Positions 26,301 through 33,116 of a stretch of 45,121 nt of DNA are shown here, piece by piece. The notes beneath the pieces are model-generated. The model did not search any database. It worked only from the letters and a program-made list of their open reading frames with translations, and was not told where the DNA came from. How positions within the stretch are numbered: position 1 is the stretch's first letter; each line of letters starts with the position of its first letter. The translations under genes were made by a program, and so were the position numbers. The stretch covers positions 1-45,121 of the forward strand of contig JACQCF010000002.1 of NCBI GenBank assembly GCA_016201795.1. Direction: 5' to 3'. Source of the DNA: Candidatus Omnitrophota bacterium. GTDB lineage: Bacteria > Omnitrophota > Gorgyraeia > Zapsychrales > Fredricksoniimonadaceae.

Positions 26301-29300
26301 GTATGGGGGCCACTACAAAAACTTCTGAGGATTCGGATTTATTGTCTCTTTTATCAGCGAAGGAATTCACCCAAGGAGTTTTATACAAGTCTACTAATAG
26401 ACTACCCATAAATTTTAATTCCACTGGGTTACCGACGGGCATTAGCCGTCCTATTTCAGCTGGTATTTTATCAGTTAATCAAAAAGAGTATGCTGTGATA
26501 TCGGGAGAGGATTACTTTATTTTGTTACAACCAAAGTATAAAGATGCCGCTATGACGGCTAAGACGGATGAGTTGTCCAAAATTTTTCAACCGCTTTTGG
26601 AGAGCAATGACGCTGGGCCTTACAGAAGTCTTTACGAGGCAAAGAATATGGACGTAACGTCCTTCAAGGCGGAGTTGTCTGTTTTTAAAAATTCTAGCGA
26701 GAGTTCTTATTTCAGTTTCTTGGAATCAGCCATGCAAAAGGGATTACAAAGCCAAGAGCAGTTAGGGTGGGAGAATTTGATGGCTTTTATTAAGACTGAC
26801 CCGCAGTATTTCTTCAATGAATTTGTAGGTCCTATTCTTAAAAATGATGCCGCTATCAGTTTTAATCGCGATAGTGCCAACCGCGGCCGCTGGCTGGCCT
26901 ATTTAGGGGAAGCGGTTCGCCAAACCATTAAAATTAACACCGATGCGGCGATGACGGCTGATAAGGCTATGATTGCATTGGGGTGGAAGGCAACAGCTAA
27001 ACAGGAAAGAATAGATAGGGTTATCGCGATTCTACTAATGAAGGGAATTTTGTCTTCAAAATCCAACAACTGGATCGTTGAAAGATTTCTTTTAGGAAAA
27101 GAATTTGATATTCCCAACCTTGATGTCCAATTGATGGATCAAAGCAATGGGCAAGTCAAGAATCTTAGGGATGCACATTGGATTTTGGATGCGGCCTGGC
27201 TCACAGCCAAATACGATTTGGACGAACAAACATTTGACATGCTTTCTCACAATATGTTTCCTCTTTTAAGTCAAAATCAAACCAGCTTCAAGCATCGCGG
27301 TGGCGAGATGGTATCACTATGGAATATTACAAAGATAGTTAACGATGCTGAGGTATTGTCGAATATACGATCAAATGTTAAACGTATTGTAGAATATGCG
27401 ACAAGAGCGCAGACAAAACTATTCACATTTGAAGATCGAGAACAAAGACAAACATCTGAAGAATCAATTTTGCAGTTTTTACGTCAAGAAGTCCACCGAC
27501 TCGAGTATTATACCGACGCCGCGATGACGGCGGAATTGCGTGACAATTTGCGTCAAACCGCCGCGGAACTTGTTCCGCCTACGAAAGGAATTTTAGCCGC
27601 CGATGAGAGCATTGGTTCTGCTAAAAACCGGCTGGACATGGTTGGACGGCCCAACACCTATGAAGACCGTCAGGAAATGCGCCGTCTGATGCTCACGGCC
27701 CCTGCATTAAAACGAGCAATTTCCGGTGTCATCCTTTTTGAAGAAACGTTTGATAATACCGACCTTCAGGGGAATAATTTAGTGCAGCATTATTTATTAC
27801 CCAATGAGATTTTGCCGGGGATCAAGACTGACGCCGGTCTCATGGATAATCCAGACAGCCCTGGAGAGAAAATTCCTAACCCCAAAGGCCTGGAAAAACT
27901 TCCGGAAATGCTGCAGAAGTTTAAAGCCAAGGGAGCGCGTTTCACTAAATGGCGCACCACCGAAGTCATTGATCCGGTCCGCGGCTTGCCGACCGAGGCT
28001 AATATCCGTAAAAACGCCATTGTTCAGGCCCGGCAGGCAAAGCTGACCCAAGAAGCGGGTTTAGTGCCGATGGTTGAGCCAGAAGTATTGCTGGACGGCG
28101 GGCATGATATCGCCGCTAGTTACAAGGCCACAACCCGGACGCTGGAGATCATTTTTGAAGAATTGACCAAAGCCGAAGTGTGGCTCGGTGGTGTGGTCCT
28201 TAAGACAAGCATGATCTTGTCGGGAAACAAGGCTACAAACCGCGCGGACAGCGAAACTGTCGGGGAACAAACCTTAAAAGGGCTTTTGAAAACGGTTCCG
28301 GCGGAAGTACCGGCGATTGTATTTTTGTCCGGCGGTCAAAAGGATGACGAGGTGGTGCAAAATTTAGATGCGGTCATTCGGGCCAGTAACTCCAAGTTTA
28401 CGGCCATTCGCGATGCCGTTGTCGCTGAGTTGATAGCTGAAGGTAAAGCTGAACAGGCTGCAAAAGTCCGGGCTTTGATTAAAGCTCCTTGGGAAATCTC
28501 TTATTCATTTGGCCGCGGGCTGCAAAGGCCGGCGTTGATGGCCTGGGCCGGTAAGGATGAAAACTTTGCTTCGGCGCAGCAAGTGATGACCCAAACTGCC
28601 CTTACAACCCAATCCGCCCGTTTAGGTAAATTAACCGACGCCGCGATGACTACCATGCAACTTGGGTCTTTTACCTTAGGTCAGATACAAAGCATTGGTA
28701 CGCAAACACACTATGTTATATTGTCAAATGTTTCCCAAGAAAGTATGAAAATAATGGATCAATCTTGGGGATTAAGTCCTATCAAAGGGGCAAAATATGT
28801 CTTAATATTTTACAAAGAAATACCTGTTGCCATAGGCCGTTTGACAGAACAAGACAAGTCTTTGAAACAAGCCATGCAGGTTGTAAGACTACAAGATATT
28901 ATTAGTAAAAAAGCATCCAAAATTCAAGTAGGAGATCAAGGAGTTGCTCCTAAAACTTTAATATTTAATTTTGTGCCATATGAAGGCTATGTCGGAAAGA
29001 CTGAAGATGAACTCACGCTGGGTTTTGTCACAAAATTTTCTAGAGAAATTAAGTTTAATCAGATTATTCCTAAAGGACCGTTTGTTTTTAATGTTGACTC
29101 TCAAGATCGTCTAAATTATTCAGTGGATTTATTAGAAAGAGGAAATCCCGACGCCGCGATGGTGACGACTCCTGCGGCCAAGCCTAGTGCTGCTATAATA
29201 GATCAGAAACGTACTAGCGATTCGCCCACAAGATCGGATGCTTATATTTTAAAGTTGCGCTTCTCTTCATCTAACCGCATTCTTGATGATCAGGGGAGGG

Positions 29301-30259
29301 ACATGATTCCTCTAGTGAAGGGAAATTATTCGCGTTTCGCAGCCATGAAGAAATTAATGGATGAAATGATTCAAGAATTGAATTTACGAAAATTGGGTTT
29401 AATCGAGACTCAACGGATTCCCAAAGCGGGAGAGGATTTCCCAGCAGAATATGGCATTCTTTTTGAAGGAATTGAAGGAAGGAAATTTTCTGCTATTAGA
29501 CAATGGTTGATAAACAAGAGCCTTCAATTAGACGCCGCGATGATTTCTGGCACATTTGAGGGATTCCGAGCTGAATACGGATTTGTTTATACCGCTGATG
29601 GTAAACGATACACTCGTGAAGAGTTCAGGCCTGTACTTGAAGAGATGCAGAAGCAAGCGGAAAAGAAGGAACCATCTGATTATACAGGCCCTCCGATAGC
29701 TCATGGCGGGTGGCGATACTATATTTTATATCATATTCCTCCTGAACACATGGATATGGTTAAATCCTTGATTCTAAAAGATAAAGGGATGCCTGGGAAA
29801 TTTGCGGTTGAAATAGTAAACAATAATATCTTGGTAGCTCGCGACGATCCTCGTAGAAATCAGCAGTTAGAAGCATGGTTTGGGCAAGCTTTGGAAAGAA
29901 TTAATGAGCCTGTGACAACAAAAATGAAAAGAAAGTTAGCAGAAAAATCTAATGACTTTCTTCCTCGTCCTACAGTTCCTCAGGAAAGCCAGAGGCGGCG
30001 ATCTGATTTTGCCATGAAAGCACAAGTACCCGGCGGTATCGACTTGAATACTCAGAACATGGGTCTGACCATTCAAAAAGATGCTAACGGCGGGGTACAG
30101 GTGACCTTTGATCCGGCTATGATTGAACGCATCAAGGCGCAGGGTGTGCAATCGATGGTGCCGGTCATCATCGACATCACGCCGGTTTCCGATATTCGCC
30201 CGTTGCTGGGGCTAGCGCCTTCTCGCGAAGAAGAGTTGGTCGGACTTTTAAAGACATAG
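23321..30259 (+). CDS. Giant exported modular protein with DAAM-separated domains (polyprotein candidate)
   Basis: One open frame of 2312 residues. A signal peptide ends near residue 33 (QARAAEG); the ATG at 23336, with AAGGA 7 bases before it, may be the true start. Residues about 34-371 form an N-terminal domain (ending IPRKYFSGG) that I recall from Omnitrophota giant proteins. Eight exact DAAM tetrapeptides begin at residues 682, 788, 1075, 1208, 1399, 1773, 1944 and 2071; degenerate forms are DRAM 946, DAAI 1176 and DFAM 2229. Between them are unlike modules of about 30-370 residues: 1399-1772 is a complete class I aldolase, and 563-681 is duplicated at 802-922. The C-terminal 84 residues (GGIDLNTQN ... 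PLLGL) look like a conserved end domain. Either it is a multidomain envelope protein or a polyprotein cut at DAAM. It is followed by a toxin-antitoxin pair. Function unknown. Confidence 0.9.
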   Translation: MKEKLMFSKAIRFLVLICFFVSTLTPIPQARAAEGLNLPVPGTMVNLSSVYEPLLIKGLTVHQDNPFLFDFIVDTGNNVGAITNPPYMKTEADRLIKYFFACLTIPEKDLWVNLSPYEKDRMVPPALGQTALGRDLLAQDYILKQLTASLIYPEKDLGKEFWNRVYTKAQQMYGSTSLSTSGTTAQISINTFNKVWILADKATVYEHGQTAFVVDGHLKVMLEQDYLALTKNSPPLVGGVRGGDIDNNAPRPNPPHQGEGMSALGSQIVREIILPELEKEVNTGKNFALLRQIFNSQILATWYKKNLKEALLNQVYADKSTVKGVNLSDPSVKEQIYQQYLKAYKKGVFNYIKEEPGAAGQTIPRKYFSGGFDSALVVNVVKDDPTIAGRIHTTATFKVEAAVKTNGAPLVVTAPDVAMIAKAFNDEIPRLIEKFGKSFKKSPSRNEMMDVFGRAFYQWYINHGFQAPEEKFLRIVRSHTQGWGNKNELAIVVDHWLGRRTLRGDDVAIVLLDKEPQGKDWIWLPLNIYRVQNILTMMEYTLASEMFDSKTKSNDGLSEKDIVVIKAMASIFYGNEVGPFGPEVEAFIKRATLSPAIATGAQAIVQKVEGREINQEAYSIQFGGQKGVFNIISQDKSKVMEALSKSRGNVQTVLNEIWDNGQKTNLLVLVSKGIDPVFFKSDAAMMVQFDPQELKAAQETLVQFLSNPRIEVAHNPNRNTVVIVGLKDTREEQYLLKKLDDKFGLIVSKNDEGQKRLAHRNVSALEGYVKQTAKEAAQWLAAEGYLPDAAMAVENLKPEELNIIKAVAQFFYGKEIGSLGPKVEAILDTGDLRNISMDVGQIIGWLSDKDVEEQAYSLQPGGGTLNIFDKQKTEVIRLLRKVSGETRDLVAVLKRIWVDGKATNFALLMFHGKVADIIFRTRSTPTRSEVMFPPVKVAVTKEMRDDRAMVTKDKTWEDLTKLLQEKFKEILQRRGNTAHILGFLDSLTDEIVFGMGATTKTSEDSDLLSLLSAKEFTQGVLYKSTNRLPINFNSTGLPTGISRPISAGILSVNQKEYAVISGEDYFILLQPKYKDAAMTAKTDELSKIFQPLLESNDAGPYRSLYEAKNMDVTSFKAELSVFKNSSESSYFSFLESAMQKGLQSQEQLGWENLMAFIKTDPQYFFNEFVGPILKNDAAISFNRDSANRGRWLAYLGEAVRQTIKINTDAAMTADKAMIALGWKATAKQERIDRVIAILLMKGILSSKSNNWIVERFLLGKEFDIPNLDVQLMDQSNGQVKNLRDAHWILDAAWLTAKYDLDEQTFDMLSHNMFPLLSQNQTSFKHRGGEMVSLWNITKIVNDAEVLSNIRSNVKRIVEYATRAQTKLFTFEDREQRQTSEESILQFLRQEVHRLEYYTDAAMTAELRDNLRQTAAELVPPTKGILAADESIGSAKNRLDMVGRPNTYEDRQEMRRLMLTAPALKRAISGVILFEETFDNTDLQGNNLVQHYLLPNEILPGIKTDAGLMDNPDSPGEKIPNPKGLEKLPEMLQKFKAKGARFTKWRTTEVIDPVRGLPTEANIRKNAIVQARQAKLTQEAGLVPMVEPEVLLDGGHDIAASYKATTRTLEIIFEELTKAEVWLGGVVLKTSMILSGNKATNRADSETVGEQTLKGLLKTVPAEVPAIVFLSGGQKDDEVVQNLDAVIRASNSKFTAIRDAVVAELIAEGKAEQAAKVRALIKAPWEISYSFGRGLQRPALMAWAGKDENFASAQQVMTQTALTTQSARLGKLTDAAMTTMQLGSFTLGQIQSIGTQTHYVILSNVSQESMKIMDQSWGLSPIKGAKYVLIFYKEIPVAIGRLTEQDKSLKQAMQVVRLQDIISKKASKIQVGDQGVAPKTLIFNFVPYEGYVGKTEDELTLGFVTKFSREIKFNQIIPKGPFVFNVDSQDRLNYSVDLLERGNPDAAMVTTPAAKPSAAIIDQKRTSDSPTRSDAYILKLRFSSSNRILDDQGRDMIPLVKGNYSRFAAMKKLMDEMIQELNLRKLGLIETQRIPKAGEDFPAEYGILFEGIEGRKFSAIRQWLINKSLQLDAAMISGTFEGFRAEYGFVYTADGKRYTREEFRPVLEEMQKQAEKKEPSDYTGPPIAHGGWRYYILYHIPPEHMDMVKSLILKDKGMPGKFAVEIVNNNILVARDDPRRNQQLEAWFGQALERINEPVTTKMKRKLAEKSNDFLPRPTVPQESQRRRSDFAMKAQVPGGIDLNTQNMGLTIQKDANGGVQVTFDPAMIERIKAQGVQSMVPVIIDITPVSDIRPLLGLAPSREEELVGLLKT
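24014..24101. repeat. CCCTCCCC-type inverted repeat inside the giant protein
   Basis: CCCCTCCC (24018-24025) pairs with GGGAGGGG (24031-24038), and a second hairpin CCCTCCCC/GGGGGAGGG lies at about 24078-24099; the two halves are also mutually complementary through GGGTAAGGGGAGGGG and CCCTAACCCTCCCC. It is read in frame as a Gly/Pro-rich insert (about residues 232-260) in the N-terminal domain. It resembles common dispersed CCCTCCCC repeats. Confidence 0.8.
25007..25363 (+). repeat. Duplicated module of the giant protein, copy A
   Basis: Residues 563-681 align almost without gaps to residues 802-922 (25724-26086). Shared landmarks in order: IKA, FYG, GP-VEA, QEAYS versus EQAYS, a Gly-rich turn with NI, K..V...L.K, an L..IW.(D/N)G stretch, and TN(L/F). 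Copy A ends directly at the DAAM of residue 682; copy B starts 14 residues after the DAAM of 788. Divergence is high, so the duplication is old or the two were acquired separately. Confidence 0.8.
25364..30016 (+). repeat. DAAM boundary repeats (8 exact, 3 degenerate)
   Basis: Exact DAAM codons start at 25364, 25682, 26543, 26942, 27515, 28637, 29150 and 29531. Six of the eight use the identical 12-mer GACGCCGCGATG (all but 26543, GATGCCGCTATG, and 26942, GATGCGGCGATG), and four of those six are preceded by CC. Degenerate copies are at 26156 (DRAM), 26846 (DAAI) and 30005 (DFAM). They sit at every visible change of domain. A residue S, T, P, L, K or N precedes the Asp. Identical synonymous codon choice points to copying or constraint at DNA level. 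Confidence 0.85.
27515..28636 (+). other. Class I fructose-bisphosphate aldolase module within the giant protein
   Basis: Residues 1399-1772 match a whole class I aldolase. Landmarks correspond to the animal enzyme (numbers in brackets): GILAADES with D1428 (D33), FTKWR with K1543 (K146), MVEPE with E1586 (E187), the Schiff-base lysine K1628 in VVLKTSMI (K229), and LSGGQ with S1670 (S271). Spacing between these agrees to within two residues. The module begins and ends exactly at DAAM boundaries. Catalysis therefore looks possible, although the host protein has an export signal, where aldolase substrates are not expected. Confidence 0.93.
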
Positions 30260-30267
30260 TCCGTCTC

Positions 30268-30295
30268 TTGACTTTCGTGCCAAGCATGATATTCT
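30268..30295 (+). promoter_or_regulatory. Candidate promoter of the toxin-antitoxin pair
   Basis: TTGACT at 30268-30273 and TATTCT at 30290-30295, 16 bases apart, place a start near 30302, at the antitoxin ATG itself. No ribosome site precedes that ATG, so the message may be leaderless. Confidence 0.45.
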
Positions 30296-30301
30296 TTAAG
30301 T

Positions 30302-30529
30302 ATGACAACTACTGTTAAGAAAATTCTTAAACAAGCCTCAATTCTTCCTGCCCTTGATCGTGCCGAGTTGATTGAGGAGCTTTTGACAAGTTTTGATTTC
30401 CCCGAGCGTCAAGAAATTGACGCCCTCTGGGCCAAAGAAGTTGAAAGACGTTTACAATCTTTTTCTGCCGGGCATATGAAAGCCCAACCTGCCAAACAAG
30501 TTTTCGAACACATCCAACGTAAGAAATAA
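30302..30529 (+). CDS. Antitoxin of a RelE/ParE-type module
   Basis: This 75-residue protein resembles the small addiction-module antitoxins of the TIGR02574 / PF09720 type: helical, with LPALDRAELIEELLTSFD and a DALWAKEVERRLQSF segment, and a basic C-terminus. It would wrap and neutralise the toxin encoded immediately downstream and may bind its own promoter. The stop shares one base with the toxin start (TAATG), which ensures coupled synthesis. No Shine-Dalgarno sequence is visible. Confidence 0.88.
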   Translation: MTTTVKKILKQASILPALDRAELIEELLTSFDFPERQEIDALWAKEVERRLQSFSAGHMKAQPAKQVFEHIQRKK

Positions 30530-30813
30530 TGGATAAAGTTATATTTCTTGATTCAGCCATTAAAGAATTTGAATTAGCGGTTAATTATTATAATGCGCAG
30601 AGCGAAGGGTTGGGTTTTGAATTTGCTTTGGAGATCAGACGCAGCCTAGAACGGATTGTCAGGCATCCTTTGGCCTGGCATCCATTGTCAGTCAATACCC
30701 GTCGTTGCCGTACCAATCGATTTCCCTATGGGTTGGTTTATCATCAGAAAGAATCGAAAATTATTGTTGTAGCTGTTATGCATTTGCACCAAGCACCCAG
30801 GGTTTGGGAATAA
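30529..30813 (+). CDS. RelE/ParE-superfamily toxin
   Basis: The 94-residue protein has the ParE/RelE fold pattern: two N-terminal helices (DSAIKEFELAVNYYNAQ and LGFEFALEIRRSLERI), then strands including CRTNRFPYGLVYHQ and IIVVAVMHLHQAPRVW. RelE members cleave mRNA in the ribosome; ParE members poison gyrase. The sequence is closest to the ParE-like plasmid-stabilisation type, but the target is not certain. The system sits directly behind the giant modular gene, where it could stabilise a recombination-prone locus (inference). Confidence 0.88.
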   Translation: MDKVIFLDSAIKEFELAVNYYNAQSEGLGFEFALEIRRSLERIVRHPLAWHPLSVNTRRCRTNRFPYGLVYHQKESKIIVVAVMHLHQAPRVWE

Positions 30814-30833
30814 TGAATATGTAATCTAAAATT

Positions 30834-30900
30834 TTGGTTTCCCTTTATTAGCTATTCTGTTATCATCTTTGAGATTTCAAGCCTGATGGGCTGCGGCTTG
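30834..30900 (+). promoter_or_regulatory. Possible promoter and leader hairpin before the DUF1015 gene
   Basis: A weak promoter, TTGGTT (30834-30839) and TGTTAT (30858-30863), spacing 18, precedes a hairpin CAAGCC (30878-30883) with GGCTTG (30895-30900). No known riboswitch is recognised. Confidence 0.3.
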
Positions 30901-30932
30901 TCGAGGAACTACCATATAAAAAGGTTCAAAAA

Positions 30933-32198
30933 ATGTCAGTCATCAAACCATTTAACGCCGTTTTCTATAATAAAGAAAAGGTGGAGAACCTCTCCTTTGT
31001 TATTTGTCCGCCTTATGACGTGATTTCTAAAGAACAGCAGGATGCTTATTACAAACAGCATGCGCTCAATTTCATCCGCCTGGAGCTGGGTAAAGAAACC
31101 CCCAAAGACACCGCCAGAGACAATAAGTATATCCGCGCTAAAAAGACTTATGCAGATTGGCTTAATAAAGGCGTGCTCAGACAGGATGAGGCCCCTTGCA
31201 TTTATTTTTACAAACAGGACTACACTTATTTGGGTCAGAAATACACCCGTACCGGATTTTTGGCGCTTTTGAATCTCAACGAAGACGCCGGTGTGAAGAT
31301 TTTACCCCATGAAGACACCTATCTGGCGGCAAGAACAGACCGTCATCTGCTCTGGAGCGCTTTAAAAAGCAATTTGAGCGCGGTTTTTGTTGGCTACAGC
31401 GATAAAATGAATGTCATCGAGAAGATTTTTTTAAAAGAGTTGGCCAGCCACAAGCCGTATTTGGAAGCCATCGACCATGATAAAGTCAAACATATGATCT
31501 GGCGCCTGGAAGACCCCGAGAAGATCAACCAGATTGCCGATATTATGGACGGGCAGAATTTGTTTGTCTGCGACGGGCATCACCGTCTTGAGGTAGCCCA
31601 TCAAATCCGCCGTGACGGTCTCAAAAGATATAAGAACCCCACAGGCCGCGAGCCGTTTAATTTTGTCATGACGTATTTTACCAACATGGATTCCAAAGAC
31701 CTGCAAATCTTTCCCCTGCATCGCATCGTCAAGAAATTTTCCATCAGCGTCAATCTGCTAGAGCAGTATTTTCGTATCGATAAAATCAAAAGCAAAACCG
31801 ACTGGCTGATCCTGCTGGCTAGGGCCGGACAAAATGAGCACGCCTTTGGCCTGTGCAATAAAGACGGTTTGTATTTGTTGCGCTTAAAGAGCAAAACCCT
31901 CATCGACAAAATGGTTCAGGAAGGCTCGCGCGATTACAAAAATCTCGACGCCGTGATTTTAAAGTCTTTTATTTTTGATCAGGTGGGGGTAAGCCCGGAA
32001 GATATCGAGTATTCCAAAGACCCCATGGAAGTGATCACCACCGTGCAGGAGGCAAAAGCGGACGCCGGTTTTGTTTTAAATCCCGCGCAGATCAAACAGC
32101 TCAAAGCCATTGCCTTAAACGATGAACGCATGCCGCCCAAGACGACATACTTTTATCCGAAAGTTTTATCGGGATTGACGGTCTATAAGATGGATTAG
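30933..32198 (+). CDS. DUF1015-family protein
   Basis: The 421-residue protein matches DUF1015: it opens IKPFNAVFYNKEKVENLSFV and CPPYDVIS, and has a HEDT segment (126-129) and VCDGHHRLEVA (DGHHR at 214-218). The DGHHR motif occurs in the ParB/sulfiredoxin fold, where archaeal free-serine kinase SerK shares it, so a nucleotide-dependent small-molecule kinase is one idea. The family is often found near serine biosynthesis genes; here it is 5 bases upstream of accD. The true activity is unknown. Confidence 0.9.
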   Translation: MSVIKPFNAVFYNKEKVENLSFVICPPYDVISKEQQDAYYKQHALNFIRLELGKETPKDTARDNKYIRAKKTYADWLNKGVLRQDEAPCIYFYKQDYTYLGQKYTRTGFLALLNLNEDAGVKILPHEDTYLAARTDRHLLWSALKSNLSAVFVGYSDKMNVIEKIFLKELASHKPYLEAIDHDKVKHMIWRLEDPEKINQIADIMDGQNLFVCDGHHRLEVAHQIRRDGLKRYKNPTGREPFNFVMTYFTNMDSKDLQIFPLHRIVKKFSISVNLLEQYFRIDKIKSKTDWLILLARAGQNEHAFGLCNKDGLYLLRLKSKTLIDKMVQEGSRDYKNLDAVILKSFIFDQVGVSPEDIEYSKDPMEVITTVQEAKADAGFVLNPAQIKQLKAIALNDERMPPKTTYFYPKVLSGLTVYKMD

Positions 32199-32203
32199 AA
32201 AAA

Positions 32204-33070
32204 ATGTCTTTATTCGGCAAATCCAATTACACCTTCATCAAAGTCAAACGCAAGGAAATCCCTACTGGCATTTGGACCAAATGCCCCGGGTGCGAGTCTC
32301 CTGCTTACTCCAAAGAGCTCAAAAACAATCTCAATGTCTGCCCCAAATGCGGCTACCACTTAAGTTTAACCGCCCGGGAACGCGTGGAACATTTGATCGA
32401 TGAGGGCACTTTCGTGGAACAAGACGCGCAAATGGCTTCCGGCGATCCTTTGGATTTTCAGGGCCCCAAGACGTATAAAGAAAAATTAAAAGCGGATCAG
32501 GAAGCTACCGACTTGGTCGATGCCGTCATCACCGGCCATGGCTTAATGGAAGGCCATGAGGTGGTTTTGGCGGTGACGGATTCGCGTTTTATTATGGGTT
32601 CTATGGGCTCGGTGGTGGGTGAGAAAATTACGCGCGCCGTGGAATACGCCAGCGAACATAAACTTCCTCTGGTGATTGTCTCGGGCTCCGGCGGCGGGGC
32701 GCGCATGTACGAAGGGGCGATTTCCTTGATGCAGATGGCCAAAACCTGCGCGGCTTTGAGCCGCCATAACACAGCCGGCTTATTGTATATTTCCGTGTTA
32801 ACGAATCCGACCATGGGAGGCATCATGGCTTCTTTTGCCGGGGTGGGGGATATTATTATGGCTGAGCCCAAGGCCCTCATCGGTTTTGCGGGACCGCGGG
32901 TCATTGAACAGACGATCCGTCAGAAATTACCGTCCGGTTTTCAGCGTTCGGAATTTTTGCTGGCGCACGGTATGATTGACATGATTGTCCAGCGGCAGGA
33001 TTTAAAAGGCGTCATCGCGCATACGATTGTTTACGCACAAAACGGTGTAACACCAAAACTGATTGCTTAA
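32204..33070 (+). CDS. accD: Acetyl-CoA carboxylase carboxyltransferase subunit beta
   Basis: AccD with AccA transfers the carboxyl from biotin to acetyl-CoA, the first step of fatty acid synthesis. The 288-residue protein has the zinc ribbon C27/C30 and C46/C49 (IWTKCPGCES ... VCPKCGYH) and the crotonase-like core with VIVSGSGGGARMYEGAISLMQM and GFAGPRVIEQTIRQKLPSGFQ. Length is normal. The alpha subunit and biotin carrier are not in the window. The start follows the DUF1015 stop by 5 bases, without a strong ribosome site. Confidence 0.96.
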   Translation: MSLFGKSNYTFIKVKRKEIPTGIWTKCPGCESPAYSKELKNNLNVCPKCGYHLSLTARERVEHLIDEGTFVEQDAQMASGDPLDFQGPKTYKEKLKADQEATDLVDAVITGHGLMEGHEVVLAVTDSRFIMGSMGSVVGEKITRAVEYASEHKLPLVIVSGSGGGARMYEGAISLMQMAKTCAALSRHNTAGLLYISVLTNPTMGGIMASFAGVGDIIMAEPKALIGFAGPRVIEQTIRQKLPSGFQRSEFLLAHGMIDMIVQRQDLKGVIAHTIVYAQNGVTPKLIA

Positions 33071-33091
33071 GGCCAGGCTTTTTAATACAAT
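33063..33091 (+). promoter_or_regulatory. Candidate promoter of the ABC ATPase gene
   Basis: TTGCTT at 33063-33068 and TACAAT at 33086-33091, exactly 17 bases apart, overlap the end of accD and lie 25 bases before the ATG at 33117. The short leader has no Shine-Dalgarno sequence. Confidence 0.5.
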
Positions 33092-33116
33092 ATCGTCTTA
33101 AAACTAGCGATTCATC

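Noticed and set aside
25364-29542. ATG of the DAAM sites as internal translation starts
   Set aside because: No Shine-Dalgarno sequence precedes the ATGs, and the modules before and after continue in the same frame.
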